A stretch of 64,000 nucleotides of DNA. Source: JADHLJ01 sp038146985. GTDB taxonomy: Bacteria; Pseudomonadota; Alphaproteobacteria; Thalassobaculales; Thalassobaculaceae. This document shows positions 54,312 to 63,954 of this stretch, in pieces. The notes under the pieces were generated by a model. That model made no database searches. It was not told where the DNA came from and saw only the letters and a list, made by a program, of their open reading frames with translations. A program made the position numbers and the translations under genes. Every line of letters begins with the position of its first letter. Position 1 is the stretch's first letter. Where the stretch lies: the NCBI GenBank assembly GCA_038146985.1, contig JAYQSQ010000017.1, forward strand, positions 124,001 through 188,000. The letters run 5' to 3'.

Positions 54312-55301
54312 ATGGCGTTCACGGTTGGCATGTATGAAAAATCCCTTGCGCATATCGGCGACCGGCTGAACGCCCTGAAGCTGGATATCAAGGTCCTGCC
54401 TTTTGACGGATCCGGCCGTTTCCTCATCGACGGCACGGCCACGGCGCCGGAAAACGTCGACCTCGACTATCTCTGGCTCAGCAGTCATATCAATGCCGAC
54501 AACGCCCAGAAAACCGCGTTCGATGTGGCGTTGGCCTGCCGGTCCATCGGCGTGCTGCAGACCTTTAACGCCGGGCTCGACAATCCCGTCTACAAGAAGA
54601 TCTCGGACAAGGGCACCCGGATCTGCAACAGCAGCGCCCAGGGCGTCGCAATCGCCGAGTACATCATGGCTCAAGTGCTGAGCGTGACCCATCCGGTAGC
54701 TCAGCAGCGCGCGCAGCAGGCCGCCAAGGAATGGAAAATCACGCCGTTCCGAGAACTTTCCCGCACCCACTGGCTGATTGTCGGCTATGGCCCGATCGGC
54801 CAGGAGGTCGCCAAGCGGGCCAAGGCTTTCGGAGCCGGAATTTCGGTGGTTCGCCGGTCCCCGGAATCCTCGGACGTGGTCGACAAGGCGGGCACGATGG
54901 CGGATCTGCCGTCCCTGCTCCCGGAGGCGGACATCATCGTGCTGGCCTGTCCGCTGAACGAGTCGACCCGCGGATTTGCCGGCACCAAATTCTTCGGCGC
55001 GGTCAAGCCGGGCGCCATCCTGGTGAACATCGCGCGCGGCGGCCTGATCGACGACGCGGCGCTGATCGCGGCGCTCGACGACGGGCGCCTGGAGACGGCA
55101 ATTCTCGATGTCTTCCATACTGAACCCTTGCCGACGGACGATCCTCTGTGGTCGCATCCCGGCGTGCGGCTCACGCCGCACACCTCGTTCGCCGGCGACG
55201 GAGGGCGCGGCCGTTGGGATCAGCTGTTCCTCGACAACATCGCGCGTTTCGCCAGGGGCGAGGCGTTGGCGCAGGAAGTCAATCCGGCGGATATCGCCTA
55301 A
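54312..55301 (+). CDS. D-isomer-specific 2-hydroxyacid dehydrogenase
   Basis: 329 residues; a GGGAG lies upstream of the ATG. The NAD-binding motif VGYGPIGQEVAKRAKAFG is near residue 158 and the catalytic Arg region is in NIARGGLIDDAAL. LDVFHTEPLP holds the catalytic Glu neighbourhood, and the likely His is in LTPHTSF. It reduces 2-oxoacids or oxidises D-2-hydroxyacids. An LLM oxidoreductase gene follows 30 bp downstream and is probably co-transcribed. Confidence 0.88.
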   Translation: MAFTVGMYEKSLAHIGDRLNALKLDIKVLPFDGSGRFLIDGTATAPENVDLDYLWLSSHINADNAQKTAFDVALACRSIGVLQTFNAGLDNPVYKKISDKGTRICNSSAQGVAIAEYIMAQVLSVTHPVAQQRAQQAAKEWKITPFRELSRTHWLIVGYGPIGQEVAKRAKAFGAGISVVRRSPESSDVVDKAGTMADLPSLLPEADIIVLACPLNESTRGFAGTKFFGAVKPGAILVNIARGGLIDDAALIAALDDGRLETAILDVFHTEPLPTDDPLWSHPGVRLTPHTSFAGDGGRGRWDQLFLDNIARFARGEALAQEVNPADIA

Positions 55302-55331
55302 GTTCCCCTGTCCGCCCCATGGAGGTCCGTC

Positions 55332-56411
55332 ATGCGGCTCGGCCTGTTCATGATGCCCCTGCACCCCTCGTACCGGCCTGTCGCCGATTGCTATGACAGA
55401 GATATCGACCAGTTGGTCGGGGCGGACCGCCTGGGCTTCGATGAAGCCTGGCTGGGTGAACATTTCACCGAGAAATGGGAGAACGCGCCGGCGCCGGACC
55501 TGCTGATCGCCAAGGCGCTGGCGCTTACCGGACGGATCAAGCTCGGCACTGGCGTGACGCTTCTCGGAATGCACGAACCGGCCTATCTGGCGCACCGGCT
55601 GGCGATGCTCGATCATCTCGCCCGAGGCCGGTTTCAATGGGGTATCGGTCTCGGCGGCATTCCGACGGACATGAAACTGATGGGACTAGACCCGGCGACG
55701 GCGCGCGGCCGAGCGGTCGAGGCCCTGGAAGTGATCCTCTCGCTGTGGGCGCACGAAGACGGGCCGTTCTCCTACCAGGGCGTGCATTTCCATATTGAGG
55801 CGCCTGAACTCGATCCGGAAACCGAGCGCGGGCTGCATATGAAACCGTTGCAGCGTCCGCACCCGCCGATCGCGATCGCCGCGAGCACCCCGCAATCGAA
55901 TTCACTTCGGATCGCCGGCGCCCGGGGCTGGAGCCCGATGTCGAGTTCGCTCCTGTCCAGCGCCATGCTGCCCGGACATTGGGCCACCGTGGCCGAGGGG
56001 GCGGAGACCGCGGGGACGAATGCCGACCGTTCACAATGGCGGATTGCCCGTGACATCTTCGTTGGCCCGACCCCGAAGATCGCCCGGGAACGGGCGCGCG
56101 CGGTGCTGGGCCGGAACTATCTGACCCATCAACTCGCAAGCCGGCGCGGAACCTGGCAGATGGAGGCCGCCAAGCTCGATCCCCGTATGCCAGACGAGGC
56201 GCTGGACGTCGACTATATGATGGAAAATGTCTGGCTCGTGGGCGATCCCGCAGAGGTTGAGGATAAGATCCGGGCCTTGTTCGAAGCGGTTGGCGGATTC
56301 GGGACGCTGTTGAGCGTCACGGCGGATTCCGATGATGCCGACTGGGATCATGAAAGTCTGCGCCTGCTGGCCGAAAAAATCGGGCCGAAAATCGAGGGAT
56401 TGCACCCGTGA
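55332..56411 (+). CDS. LLM-class flavin-dependent oxidoreductase (luciferase-like)
   Basis: 359 residues with a strong GGAGG before the ATG. The luciferase-like fold is shown by DRLGFDEAWLGEHFTEKWEN at the start and by IKLGTGVTLLGMHEPAYLAH. LDHLARGRFQWGIGLGG and PPIAIAASTPQSNSL follow. It uses reduced flavin and O2; the substrate is unknown. It follows a 2-hydroxyacid dehydrogenase gene closely. Confidence 0.88.
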   Translation: MRLGLFMMPLHPSYRPVADCYDRDIDQLVGADRLGFDEAWLGEHFTEKWENAPAPDLLIAKALALTGRIKLGTGVTLLGMHEPAYLAHRLAMLDHLARGRFQWGIGLGGIPTDMKLMGLDPATARGRAVEALEVILSLWAHEDGPFSYQGVHFHIEAPELDPETERGLHMKPLQRPHPPIAIAASTPQSNSLRIAGARGWSPMSSSLLSSAMLPGHWATVAEGAETAGTNADRSQWRIARDIFVGPTPKIARERARAVLGRNYLTHQLASRRGTWQMEAAKLDPRMPDEALDVDYMMENVWLVGDPAEVEDKIRALFEAVGGFGTLLSVTADSDDADWDHESLRLLAEKIGPKIEGLHP

Positions 56412-56460
56412 CGGCGGAGTCCGTCGCCGTCGGGACTTCGCGCTGACAAGGCGGCGCAGC

Positions 56461-57528
56461 GTGCCAGAAATGAAAATTCTCGCCGCCTGTCACCGTCTGG
56501 ACTGGACCGGCGCGCCGCTTATTCTCTTCCGCTTGTTGCGGGAACTGGCGCGAACCCATGAGGTGACTCTCCTGGAGCCCCGGGACCCGGCGAATGGCGG
56601 GCCCTTGCGCGCGCTCTATCGCGAGGCGGGCATAGCGGTCGTCCCCAGCGCGCGACCCGGCGATTTCGATGTCTTCCTGGCCAATACGCTGATGACCAGC
56701 CATCTCGCGCGCCGTATCGCCCAAGATATTCCGGTGCTCTGGTGGATTCAGGAGCCGATGAACGGCCTTCACATGATCCGCCGCGGCAAGGTCGATCTCG
56801 CGGCTTTTACCGAGGTCGACCTGGTTTGCCTGCCGACGAATTGGCAGCGGGACGCGTTGTACGCGCCCTATCTTGGTGACGCGGACACCATGGTTGTGCC
56901 CTACGGCTGTCCAACGGACCAAGCATCGGGAGGGCGGCCGCCGGAATTGGGGGAAGATGGCTTTCACATCGTCACTCTCGGCTATCTCAGCCGCCGCAAG
57001 GGCCAGGCGGTCGCAATCGAAGCCCTGGAGCGTTTGGGCCGGGAGAACGTCCATCTGCATCTGCTCGGTTCGATCGACACGGCCCCGGCCGAAGCGGAAA
57101 GCATACGGGCGATGGCGGAAAAGTCGGATGCGCTGATCCGGCACGTCCATTTCCACGGCGCGCGGCCGCAGACGGATGTCGTCGACTTCCTTGCCCATGC
57201 CGACGTGTTCCTCTTCCCGACCTTGGACGATCTGCTCAGCATCAGCATCCTTGAAGCGGCAAGCCAAAAGCTTTGCGTGATCGCGTCCGATTTTGGCGCG
57301 ATACCGGAACTGATCGTCGACGGCGAAACCGGGTTCCTGTTCCCGAAATTCGATTCCGAGACCCTGGCGGCCAAGCTCGCGGCGGTGATCGATGATCCCG
57401 CCTTGAAGCGGCGGGTCGCGGAGGCTTGCTATCGGGCCGCGATGGAAAGGCATGCGTTTGCCGATCATGTGGCGGCGATGGAGCTGGGGCTTCGCCGGGC
57501 GATCGCCACCAGATCCACCGCGCTCTAG
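56461..57528 (+). CDS. GT4-type glycosyltransferase
   Basis: 355 residues from the GTG at 56461, chosen because AAGGCGG at 56448-56454 fits it; ATG 56470 is the alternative. The C-terminal Rossmann domain reads VTLGYLSRRKGQAVAIEAL and VHFHGARPQTDVVDFLAHAD. It then has the nucleotide-sugar E-x7-E region: SISILEAASQKLCVIASDFG and PELIVDGETGFLF. It transfers a sugar to a lipid, protein or glycan. It stands among catabolic genes, away from the glycan-related pair at 61337-63786. Confidence 0.85.
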   Translation: MPEMKILAACHRLDWTGAPLILFRLLRELARTHEVTLLEPRDPANGGPLRALYREAGIAVVPSARPGDFDVFLANTLMTSHLARRIAQDIPVLWWIQEPMNGLHMIRRGKVDLAAFTEVDLVCLPTNWQRDALYAPYLGDADTMVVPYGCPTDQASGGRPPELGEDGFHIVTLGYLSRRKGQAVAIEALERLGRENVHLHLLGSIDTAPAEAESIRAMAEKSDALIRHVHFHGARPQTDVVDFLAHADVFLFPTLDDLLSISILEAASQKLCVIASDFGAIPELIVDGETGFLFPKFDSETLAAKLAAVIDDPALKRRVAEACYRAAMERHAFADHVAAMELGLRRAIATRSTAL

Positions 57529-57565
57529 GCTGGCGCGCAGGATCGCAGACTTCGGAGAACCTTCG

Positions 57566-58435
57566 ATGGTGCAACTGGCCGAGACCGACATTCTGACCAG
57601 GGAGGTGCTGGAGTGGCGTGGTCTCCACGTCTTTCATTTCGCAATGTCTTCCTGCTCGCAGAAGCTGCGGATCTTTCTCGCCCTGAAGGGTTTCGAATGG
57701 ACACCGCATCCCATCGATCTCTCAGCGCATGAAAGCTATGGCGCCTGGTTCATGGGTATCAATCCGCGCGGCATGGTTCCGGTCGCCGTGATCGACGGCG
57801 CGGTGCATATCGAGAGCAACGACATCATGGAGACCCTGGAAGAACGCAAGCCGGAACCGGTGCTCTGGCCGGCGGATTGCGCCGTCGAGATACGCGCGGC
57901 GCTGGATGCCGAGGATGCGCTGCACCATGACCTCAGGACCTTGAGCTTTCGCTTCGTGCATGGACGCACGGCAACCACCAAGACACCGGACCTGTTGACC
58001 GCCTACCGATCCCAGGGGAGCGCCACCGTCGCCGGACGGCCGGACACCAAGAAAGCCCATGAACTCTCGTTCTACGAGGGGCTCGCTACGGAGGGAATAA
58101 GCGACGCGCGCTGTCACGCCGCGGCCTGGAAGTTCCATGCCGCCTTCGAGCGGTTCGAACAGGCGCTCTCAAAGTCGCCGTATCTTATGGGCGACCGGCC
58201 GACCGTTGTCGACATCGCCTGGTTCGTTTACGCGTATCGCTTGGATCTGGCCGGCTATCCGCTGGCGCGGCTCCATCCCCGGGTTGACGCGTGGTACCGC
58301 GCGCTTGCCGCCGATCCGCGTTGGAGCCGCGAGGTCGACCCCGGCCCTACCTTGTCGCAACGCATCGCGCGGACCCGCGCGGCGCAGGAGCAGTCCGGTG
58401 CGACTCTGGTCACCATCGCAGGTTTCGGTGGTTGA
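57566..58435 (+). CDS. Glutathione S-transferase-like protein
   Basis: 289 residues from the ATG at 57566 with GGAG eight bases upstream; the N-terminal extension of about 28 residues precedes the thioredoxin fold. Likely glutathione-contacting segments are FAMSSCSQKLRIFLALKGFE, GMVPVAVIDG and ESNDIMETLEE. The C-terminal domain includes YLMGDRPTVVDIAWFVYAYR. Longer than most GSTs. Substrate unknown. Confidence 0.83.
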   Translation: MVQLAETDILTREVLEWRGLHVFHFAMSSCSQKLRIFLALKGFEWTPHPIDLSAHESYGAWFMGINPRGMVPVAVIDGAVHIESNDIMETLEERKPEPVLWPADCAVEIRAALDAEDALHHDLRTLSFRFVHGRTATTKTPDLLTAYRSQGSATVAGRPDTKKAHELSFYEGLATEGISDARCHAAAWKFHAAFERFEQALSKSPYLMGDRPTVVDIAWFVYAYRLDLAGYPLARLHPRVDAWYRALAADPRWSREVDPGPTLSQRIARTRAAQEQSGATLVTIAGFGG

Positions 58436-58489
58436 CCACCGCCATGGTTCTCGGCCTCGACGGCGCAAGCGGAGACCAGCGTCCGCTCT

Positions 58490-59119
58490 TTACGCGGTGA
58501 GCGCCGGCCAGGTATCGCGAAACGGTTTTTCCATGGCGCGTTCGACCAGTTCCAAATGGTCCTGGCCATAGAACATGTCGCCATCCACGAAATAGGTCGG
58601 CGAGCCCGGAACATTTCGCGCGATGGCCTCGTCGGTATTGGCGGCGTACTCGGCGGCTGCGGCGGGAGTATCCGCTTCCCGGAGCCAGCGCGCACCATCA
58701 AGACCCACCTCTCCGGCGATTTTTACCAAGGCGTCGGGATCGGCGAGATCGGTGCCTTCGCCCCAATGCGCCTCGAGCATTCGGTGGGCAAGCGCGTCGA
58801 TGGTCTCTCCGGCTTGTCTGGCCGCGATAAGCATCCGGTTTGCCAGATCCGGGGAATGATGGTGGTTCGACGGGCGGCCCGGCATAACGACGCCCCGAAA
58901 CTCCGCCCAGCGTTCCATCTCTCGGCGGAAATAATAGTCCCGTTGCTTCACCGTGCGCTCGCGGAACGCGGTGCTCCCAAAACTCGCCATCGCTCTGTTG
59001 AGGTCGATCGGCTTGTGGACAATCGTCCGCCCGGCGGCGGCAGTGATCTCCATGAATTTCGCGGAGCCCAGATAGGCATAGGCGGAATGCGCGGAATAGA
59101 AGTACTCAACCTCGGCCAT
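58490..59119 (-). CDS. 2-hydroxychromene-2-carboxylate isomerase-like DsbA-fold protein
   Basis: 209 residues from the ATG at 59119. The N-terminus VEYFYSAHSAYAYLGS has serines where DsbA has CxxC, as in HCCA isomerases that use glutathione. PGSPTYFVDGDMFYGQDHLE carries the cis-proline loop. HCCA isomerase acts in naphthalene-type ring breakdown, but relatives have other roles. Convergent with a GST gene. Confidence 0.82.
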   Translation of the reverse strand: MAEVEYFYSAHSAYAYLGSAKFMEITAAAGRTIVHKPIDLNRAMASFGSTAFRERTVKQRDYYFRREMERWAEFRGVVMPGRPSNHHHSPDLANRMLIAARQAGETIDALAHRMLEAHWGEGTDLADPDALVKIAGEVGLDGARWLREADTPAAAAEYAANTDEAIARNVPGSPTYFVDGDMFYGQDHLELVERAMEKPFRDTWPALTA

Positions 59120-59399
59120 GAACTCTGTCCTCCATCGACTCGTTGCTCGTTCTCGCTCCGCCGTCGAAGCGGTCGAATGCATAACCTCGCGAAGGGTCTA
59201 TTCTTATCCCATCTCGATCGTTTCGGAAGGACTTCAAGGTGAACCTGATCGGAGGGATACAAGGTTGATAGCTCGCTCTCACCGGGCCGGCAAAACTGAT
59301 CCCGCGAAGAAGATCTGATAGTAATGGAACGGATACAAGGGGCTCGGTGTCTGTTCCCAGGCGGCGAACCGTTGGTTCAGGCAGGAAAGGAAACGGGTC

Positions 59400-60233
59400 A
59401 TGAAAATCGGCATCTCGCTACCGGTTCGCGAACTCCAGGACGACATCGCCGCCATCAAGGCATTCGCCCAGGCGGCCGAGGAACTGGGCCTGACCCATCT
59501 CAGGGTCCCCGAGCAGATTATCCGGCCCGGCAGCGGCCCGTTGCACGAACCGCTTACCATGATGGCCCTGATCGCCGGCGTTACCAACAGGATCGAACTG
59601 GTTCCCTCGGTGCTGATCCTTCCCGCGCGGCAGACGGTGCTGGTGGCCAAGCAGGCCGCGAGCCTGGACCGGCTGTCGGGCGGGCGCCTCCGGCTTGGGG
59701 TCGGGGTCGGCAAGGACCCGGCGGAATATGAAGCGCTGGGCGCGGATTTCTCCAATCGCGGCGCCCGGTGCGAAGAGCAGATGGCGCTGCTGAAACGGCT
59801 CTGGGTGGAAGAGAGCCTCAGTTTCGAGGGAAAGTGGCACAGGATCACGGCGGCCGGCATTAACCCGCTCCCGATCCAGAGGCCTATTCCGATGTGGATC
59901 GGCGCCAGCGGTGTTCCGTCCCAGCGTATCCGCCGGCGCATCGGCACCTTGGCGAACGGCTGGTTCGTGCTCGCCTCGCCCGAGGAGTTCCCGGCGATCC
60001 GAGACGACATCCGTCGCGCGGCGGAGGCTGCGGGCCGCGATCCCGCCAATATCGGCGCCGAAGCCGGTGTCGCCGTCGTCGGGCCACGCGAGCATGAGTG
60101 GAAAAGCCGGGTCGCGGGCTGGCGTGACATGGGCCTGACCCATCTCTGCCTGCGTACCCTGGGCGGCGGACTGGCGCCAGACCGGCATATCGATAAGATG
60201 CGTGAAGCGGTGGCGGCGTTGCCGAGCATCTGA
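59400..60233 (+). CDS. LLM-class flavin-dependent oxidoreductase
   Basis: 277 residues starting MKIGISLPVRE, the usual F420/FMN luciferase-fold start. Features: LVPSVLILPARQTVLVAKQA, LDRLSGGRLRLGVGVGKDPA and RPIPMWIGASG. Shorter than the two other LLM proteins here and of the subgroup with TIGR-type F420-like patterns; cofactor is uncertain (FMN or F420). It precedes a 2OG-oxygenase gene by 40 bp. Confidence 0.86.
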   Translation: MKIGISLPVRELQDDIAAIKAFAQAAEELGLTHLRVPEQIIRPGSGPLHEPLTMMALIAGVTNRIELVPSVLILPARQTVLVAKQAASLDRLSGGRLRLGVGVGKDPAEYEALGADFSNRGARCEEQMALLKRLWVEESLSFEGKWHRITAAGINPLPIQRPIPMWIGASGVPSQRIRRRIGTLANGWFVLASPEEFPAIRDDIRRAAEAAGRDPANIGAEAGVAVVGPREHEWKSRVAGWRDMGLTHLCLRTLGGGLAPDRHIDKMREAVAALPSI

Positions 60234-60273
60234 GTATCAGACCATGAGACGGTCCGGTTTCGGGGAGTGTCCG

Positions 60274-61272
60274 ATGACAGGCGAAATCCCGATCTTCGAT
60301 CTTTCCCGGTTCGAAACCGGCGACGCAAAGACCACGATCACGGCGGCCCGAGAACTCGACCGGATCTGCCGGGATATCGGGTTCCTGGTGATCACCAATC
60401 ACGGCGTGCCGACGGAGACTCAGCAGACTTTGTATGACGCGGGGGCGGCGTTCTTCGATCTTCCGATCGACATGAAAATGACGGTGCGAAGGCCGAGGAA
60501 CGACCAGAACCGGGGTTATATTCCCTTTGGCGAGGAAACCCTGGCGCGGATGCACGGCGGTGATACGCCCCCGGACTACAAGGAAGTGTTCGCCGTCGGC
60601 CCGTTCGACCGGCCCGACGACGACTACCACTCACAAGAGCGGTCCTATCCCAATTTCGCGCCCAATCTCTGGCCGAACCAGCCATCGGCGCTGCAACCAG
60701 CGATGCGCGCCTACTATACCGCGATCGACGCCCTCTCGCGGCGACTGGCCGGTTACTTCGCGCTTGCGCTTGATCTGCCCCGGGATTGGTTCGCGGAAAA
60801 ACTGGACCGCCATGCCAGCCAGCTTCGGCTACTTTACTACCCGGCGCCCGACCGGGAACTGGAGCCGGGTCAGTTACGGTGCGGCGCGCATACCGATCTC
60901 GGCATGATGACCATATTGCGAAACCAAAAGGCCGAGGGTGGCCTGCAGGTGCGCCCGCGCGGCGGCGACTGGATCGACGCGCCGGCAATCGACGGCACCT
61001 TCGTGGTGAATATCGGCGACTTGCTGATGCGCTGGACCAATGACCGCTGGGTCTCGACGCCGCACCGGGTCGCGGTGCCGGCGGTGGAAGCGCGTTCACG
61101 CTCGCGCCGCATGTCGATCGGCTATTTCACCCGGCCGAATTACGACACGCCGATATCCTGCATCGAGACCTGCGCCGATGCGGACAATCCGGCGAAATAC
61201 GAGACCACGACGGTGAAGGCCTACAATGACGAACGGTTTGCGCGCGGCGCGGGGCCACGCGATGCGGCGTGA
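60274..61272 (+). CDS. Isopenicillin-N-synthase-like 2OG-Fe(II) oxygenase
   Basis: 332 residues from the ATG at 60274, with GGGGAG six bases upstream. The N-terminal DIOX_N part has IPIFDLSRFETGD and GFLVITNHGVP. The iron site is His and Asp in RCGAHTDLGMMTIL, with the second His in STPHRVAVP, and the 2OG Arg-x-Ser is RRMSIGYF. Such enzymes perform hydroxylation, desaturation or ring closure. Likely co-transcribed with the LLM gene just before. Substrate unknown. Confidence 0.88.
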   Translation: MTGEIPIFDLSRFETGDAKTTITAARELDRICRDIGFLVITNHGVPTETQQTLYDAGAAFFDLPIDMKMTVRRPRNDQNRGYIPFGEETLARMHGGDTPPDYKEVFAVGPFDRPDDDYHSQERSYPNFAPNLWPNQPSALQPAMRAYYTAIDALSRRLAGYFALALDLPRDWFAEKLDRHASQLRLLYYPAPDRELEPGQLRCGAHTDLGMMTILRNQKAEGGLQVRPRGGDWIDAPAIDGTFVVNIGDLLMRWTNDRWVSTPHRVAVPAVEARSRSRRMSIGYFTRPNYDTPISCIETCADADNPAKYETTTVKAYNDERFARGAGPRDAA

Positions 61273-61336
61273 CTCGACGGCGGTCGGGCAGCCGTAGGAT
61301 CCTCTGCTTCATCGCTGTTTCTTGAAATCAGCCGGG

Positions 61337-62446
61337 TCAACCGCTCGGCATCTCGATCAGGGATGCTTCTTTTACAGAGGCCATCAGCGGGAAAGGAAGT
61401 TGCGAGGTTTTCGGCCGATCAGAGGCCGCGGACGGTTCGCGCCACCGCTCCACGTTTATGGTCCTCTGGTGAAGGAGGTTAGCCACGTGGATGATTTCAG
61501 GGCCCGTGCATTTGGTGAACCGGCATCCGGCATCGGGATGGCTTAGCTGTTTGGCAATTCCCGGCCGCAAAAAGCCGGCTTTATAGGCGGCGCGCTGGCG
61601 GTAGCGGCGACCATTCGGAATCTCGATCGTTTGCGTCACGAGAATATCGTCGTCGTTCCAAACGCCACTTATATCGATATTGTCGGTAACAGCGGTCGGT
61701 GTTCCGACGCCTGGCCCGAAAGTGAGCGGACCGGACGGAGAAGAAATGAAAAACCGGGCCAAGCTGATGGACGTAATTTGGGTCGCGAGACTGTCCTCAA
61801 TCTTCGCCAGATCGATGATCGATGGGTGGTTCCGCAGTGTCGTAGGGGTCGGGTGCCCGAGCCTCACGACCTGACCACCCAAAGTGTCGATGACGTGGTC
61901 GATGGCGGCAAGATATGGACTCGGATCCAGAATGTCGCGCAGCGGAAGCGGTTCCCGCCCCATGTAACCCGGCTCGCGCCAGTAAAAGCAGGCGAACCAG
62001 CGATCCGGATCTAGACCCAGCGCCTGCAGATGGTCGACGCTTCGCGCCCGAACCTGATCCGGGACCCGAAGTTTCGGTACCCATGGAAATGACGGGAGCG
62101 CGCAAGATCGAAGGGCGTGTCCAGCGAGAACAAGGGAACTGCGGTGGATGCCCATTTCGACGGCGCCTGGATCATCGAAGATCTCGGCGCCGGCATAGAC
62201 ATCGAAATACTCCAGCGGCGTTTTCTTGTCTGGTGCCCGGACTACCTCCAGATCAACACTCGGGCACATGGCGACGATCGGTCGCTTGTATGGCCTGTCG
62301 TCATGATAAACGACCGCGAGGCGATGTCCCTCCAGGTTCTCTTTGACTGCGGCCGCGCAAATGAGCTGTTCGGTGAAATCACCGAGATTGCGCGAGCTGA
62401 GATACGCGGTCACGATCCGTTCCCGCTCCTCCAAATCCATCCGCAA
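61337..62446 (-). CDS. TIGR04372-like probable glycosyltransferase
   Basis: 369 residues. I match it by pattern to the TIGR04372 glycosyltransferase group: RWFACFYWREPGYMGREPLP, GGQVVRLGHPTPTTL, and ARFFISSPSGPLTFGPGVGT, which has the layout of a late nucleotide-sugar domain. No membrane segment. It neighbours an FkbM methyltransferase on the same strand, as in surface-polysaccharide loci. Family call is moderate; sugar and acceptor are unknown. Confidence 0.6.
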   Translation of the reverse strand: MRMDLEERERIVTAYLSSRNLGDFTEQLICAAAVKENLEGHRLAVVYHDDRPYKRPIVAMCPSVDLEVVRAPDKKTPLEYFDVYAGAEIFDDPGAVEMGIHRSSLVLAGHALRSCALPSFPWVPKLRVPDQVRARSVDHLQALGLDPDRWFACFYWREPGYMGREPLPLRDILDPSPYLAAIDHVIDTLGGQVVRLGHPTPTTLRNHPSIIDLAKIEDSLATQITSISLARFFISSPSGPLTFGPGVGTPTAVTDNIDISGVWNDDDILVTQTIEIPNGRRYRQRAAYKAGFLRPGIAKQLSHPDAGCRFTKCTGPEIIHVANLLHQRTINVERWREPSAASDRPKTSQLPFPLMASVKEASLIEMPSG

Positions 62447-62550
62447 GAGGCCGGGCGGAGTTCTCTCGGTGTCGGTGATTTCCGCCTTCCTCCGTTAAAA
62501 GTTGCCTTTGATGCGACCGGTCTTTCCGATCAATCGGATGTGGTTCGAGG

Positions 62551-63786
62551 CTAGAATTCCGGTTGGGACAATCGATAGTAATTCCAGAAGAAAGTCTCGC
62601 AAAGTTCCTTTCGCCGCGCTTGCAACTGCTGGCTCTGCGCGATGAGACCGAATTCCTGGAAGTAGAGTTCCAACGAGGTTGTCCCCGCCCATTGAACCCT
62701 ATGAATCTGCGCGAAAAGCGGTAAGCACAGCTCTTTGACCTCGCGCTGCGCTTTTCTGTCCTCCTCAATCAATCTTCGCCGATCAGCTTCGGAGGTGGCG
62801 ATCGAGAAGGCGTGCTTTCTGTTCGTGCGTGCCAGACGGTGATGCCCGAAATACGGAGGTTTTGGAAGCTGGTCCGCCATCTTTTGCATTCGGCTCGACA
62901 AGCCACGAAGAAATGCCAAGTACTTGGCGGGCGGGTTGCCGGAACTGTCCGCGAAGAAATCACCGCCCAACGCTTCGGCTTCCTTCAGACATCGAAAGCA
63001 GAGACCATTGCCGCCATTGAGCACCGCCAGGAACGCCAGCTTGTACAACCGCAGCAATGTCCCTTTCGGATCAGACGCCGCTTGCGACAAGATCATGTCC
63101 AAACGTTTATGGACCGCGACTTCCGCCGCGAAGGTCTGTCCGTCGCCATGCATTCCGTAGGAAAGCGAGTCGGCCTCATAGTTGTTGGTCGGCTCGACCT
63201 TGAAAGTATCAAATCCTTTTTCCGCAAGGTGCCCGAGGTTCGTCGAGATTGTCGCGGCGCTGTCATAAACCGGGTTGAACCACATTTCGGCTTCAAGCCA
63301 CAAAACCGACGTGGACAAGGCGGTTTCGGCGCCTCTAAAGACTTCGTATTCGGCGCCCTCGACATCCATGGAAAGGTAGTCCGGCGGCGGATATTCGCCG
63401 GTGGGCTCGCAGATGTCGTCCAGCGGGATCAGATCGACTGAAACCTCGCGTTCGACGGCATGTTCATTCTCGAGGGGCATCTGACCGAGATATGTCGGGT
63501 TGGTATAACGCCTGTACCTTGGGTTGAGGCGGTAAAGCGAACTTGCTGTCGGGTTGCGCCCGATTAGAAACGTCCTTTTCTCGCGAGTCGAGCCAATGCA
63601 ATAGGGCAGGAACCGCACTTCCCCGACCTTGACCAGCGCGGTTAACCTTCCGGACAAAGCGTCGGGATCGGCGTCATAGTAAAACGCGGAGAAATCCGCG
63701 CGGAGCGGACTGTCCGATTCAAGCGGTATCCGAACGTTTCCGCGCGCGCCGACATGGTGATGGATGAGCTTGAAGTTCATACGCAA
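62551..63786 (-). CDS. FkbM-family methyltransferase-like protein with long C-terminal extension
   Basis: 411 residues. The FkbM signature DYLSMDVEGAEYEVFRGAE is at about residues 135-155. SVDLIPLDDICEP precedes it, and LPYCIGSTREKRTFLIG is the usual first part. The C-terminal 200 residues are helical and charged and I do not recognise them. FkbM domains O-methylate sugars or macrolides. It lies 104 bp upstream of the glycosyltransferase-like gene on the minus strand. Confidence 0.78.
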   Translation of the reverse strand: MRMNFKLIHHHVGARGNVRIPLESDSPLRADFSAFYYDADPDALSGRLTALVKVGEVRFLPYCIGSTREKRTFLIGRNPTASSLYRLNPRYRRYTNPTYLGQMPLENEHAVEREVSVDLIPLDDICEPTGEYPPPDYLSMDVEGAEYEVFRGAETALSTSVLWLEAEMWFNPVYDSAATISTNLGHLAEKGFDTFKVEPTNNYEADSLSYGMHGDGQTFAAEVAVHKRLDMILSQAASDPKGTLLRLYKLAFLAVLNGGNGLCFRCLKEAEALGGDFFADSSGNPPAKYLAFLRGLSSRMQKMADQLPKPPYFGHHRLARTNRKHAFSIATSEADRRRLIEEDRKAQREVKELCLPLFAQIHRVQWAGTTSLELYFQEFGLIAQSQQLQARRKELCETFFWNYYRLSQPEF

Positions 63787-63954
63787 AACTCTGGAAGCCT
63801 ATGGTGCTTAACGCGGCTTGAACAGTCTGAACCGTAGAGAACGGGGCTGTTCATAGAAACAAATGGATCGCCGGTCCACTCGGAACAGAAAGACCAGCAA
63901 GCCGGCGCCATCGGCCCCATTCGTCGACGTGGGTCTTTCCTTGTGAGACCCTGT

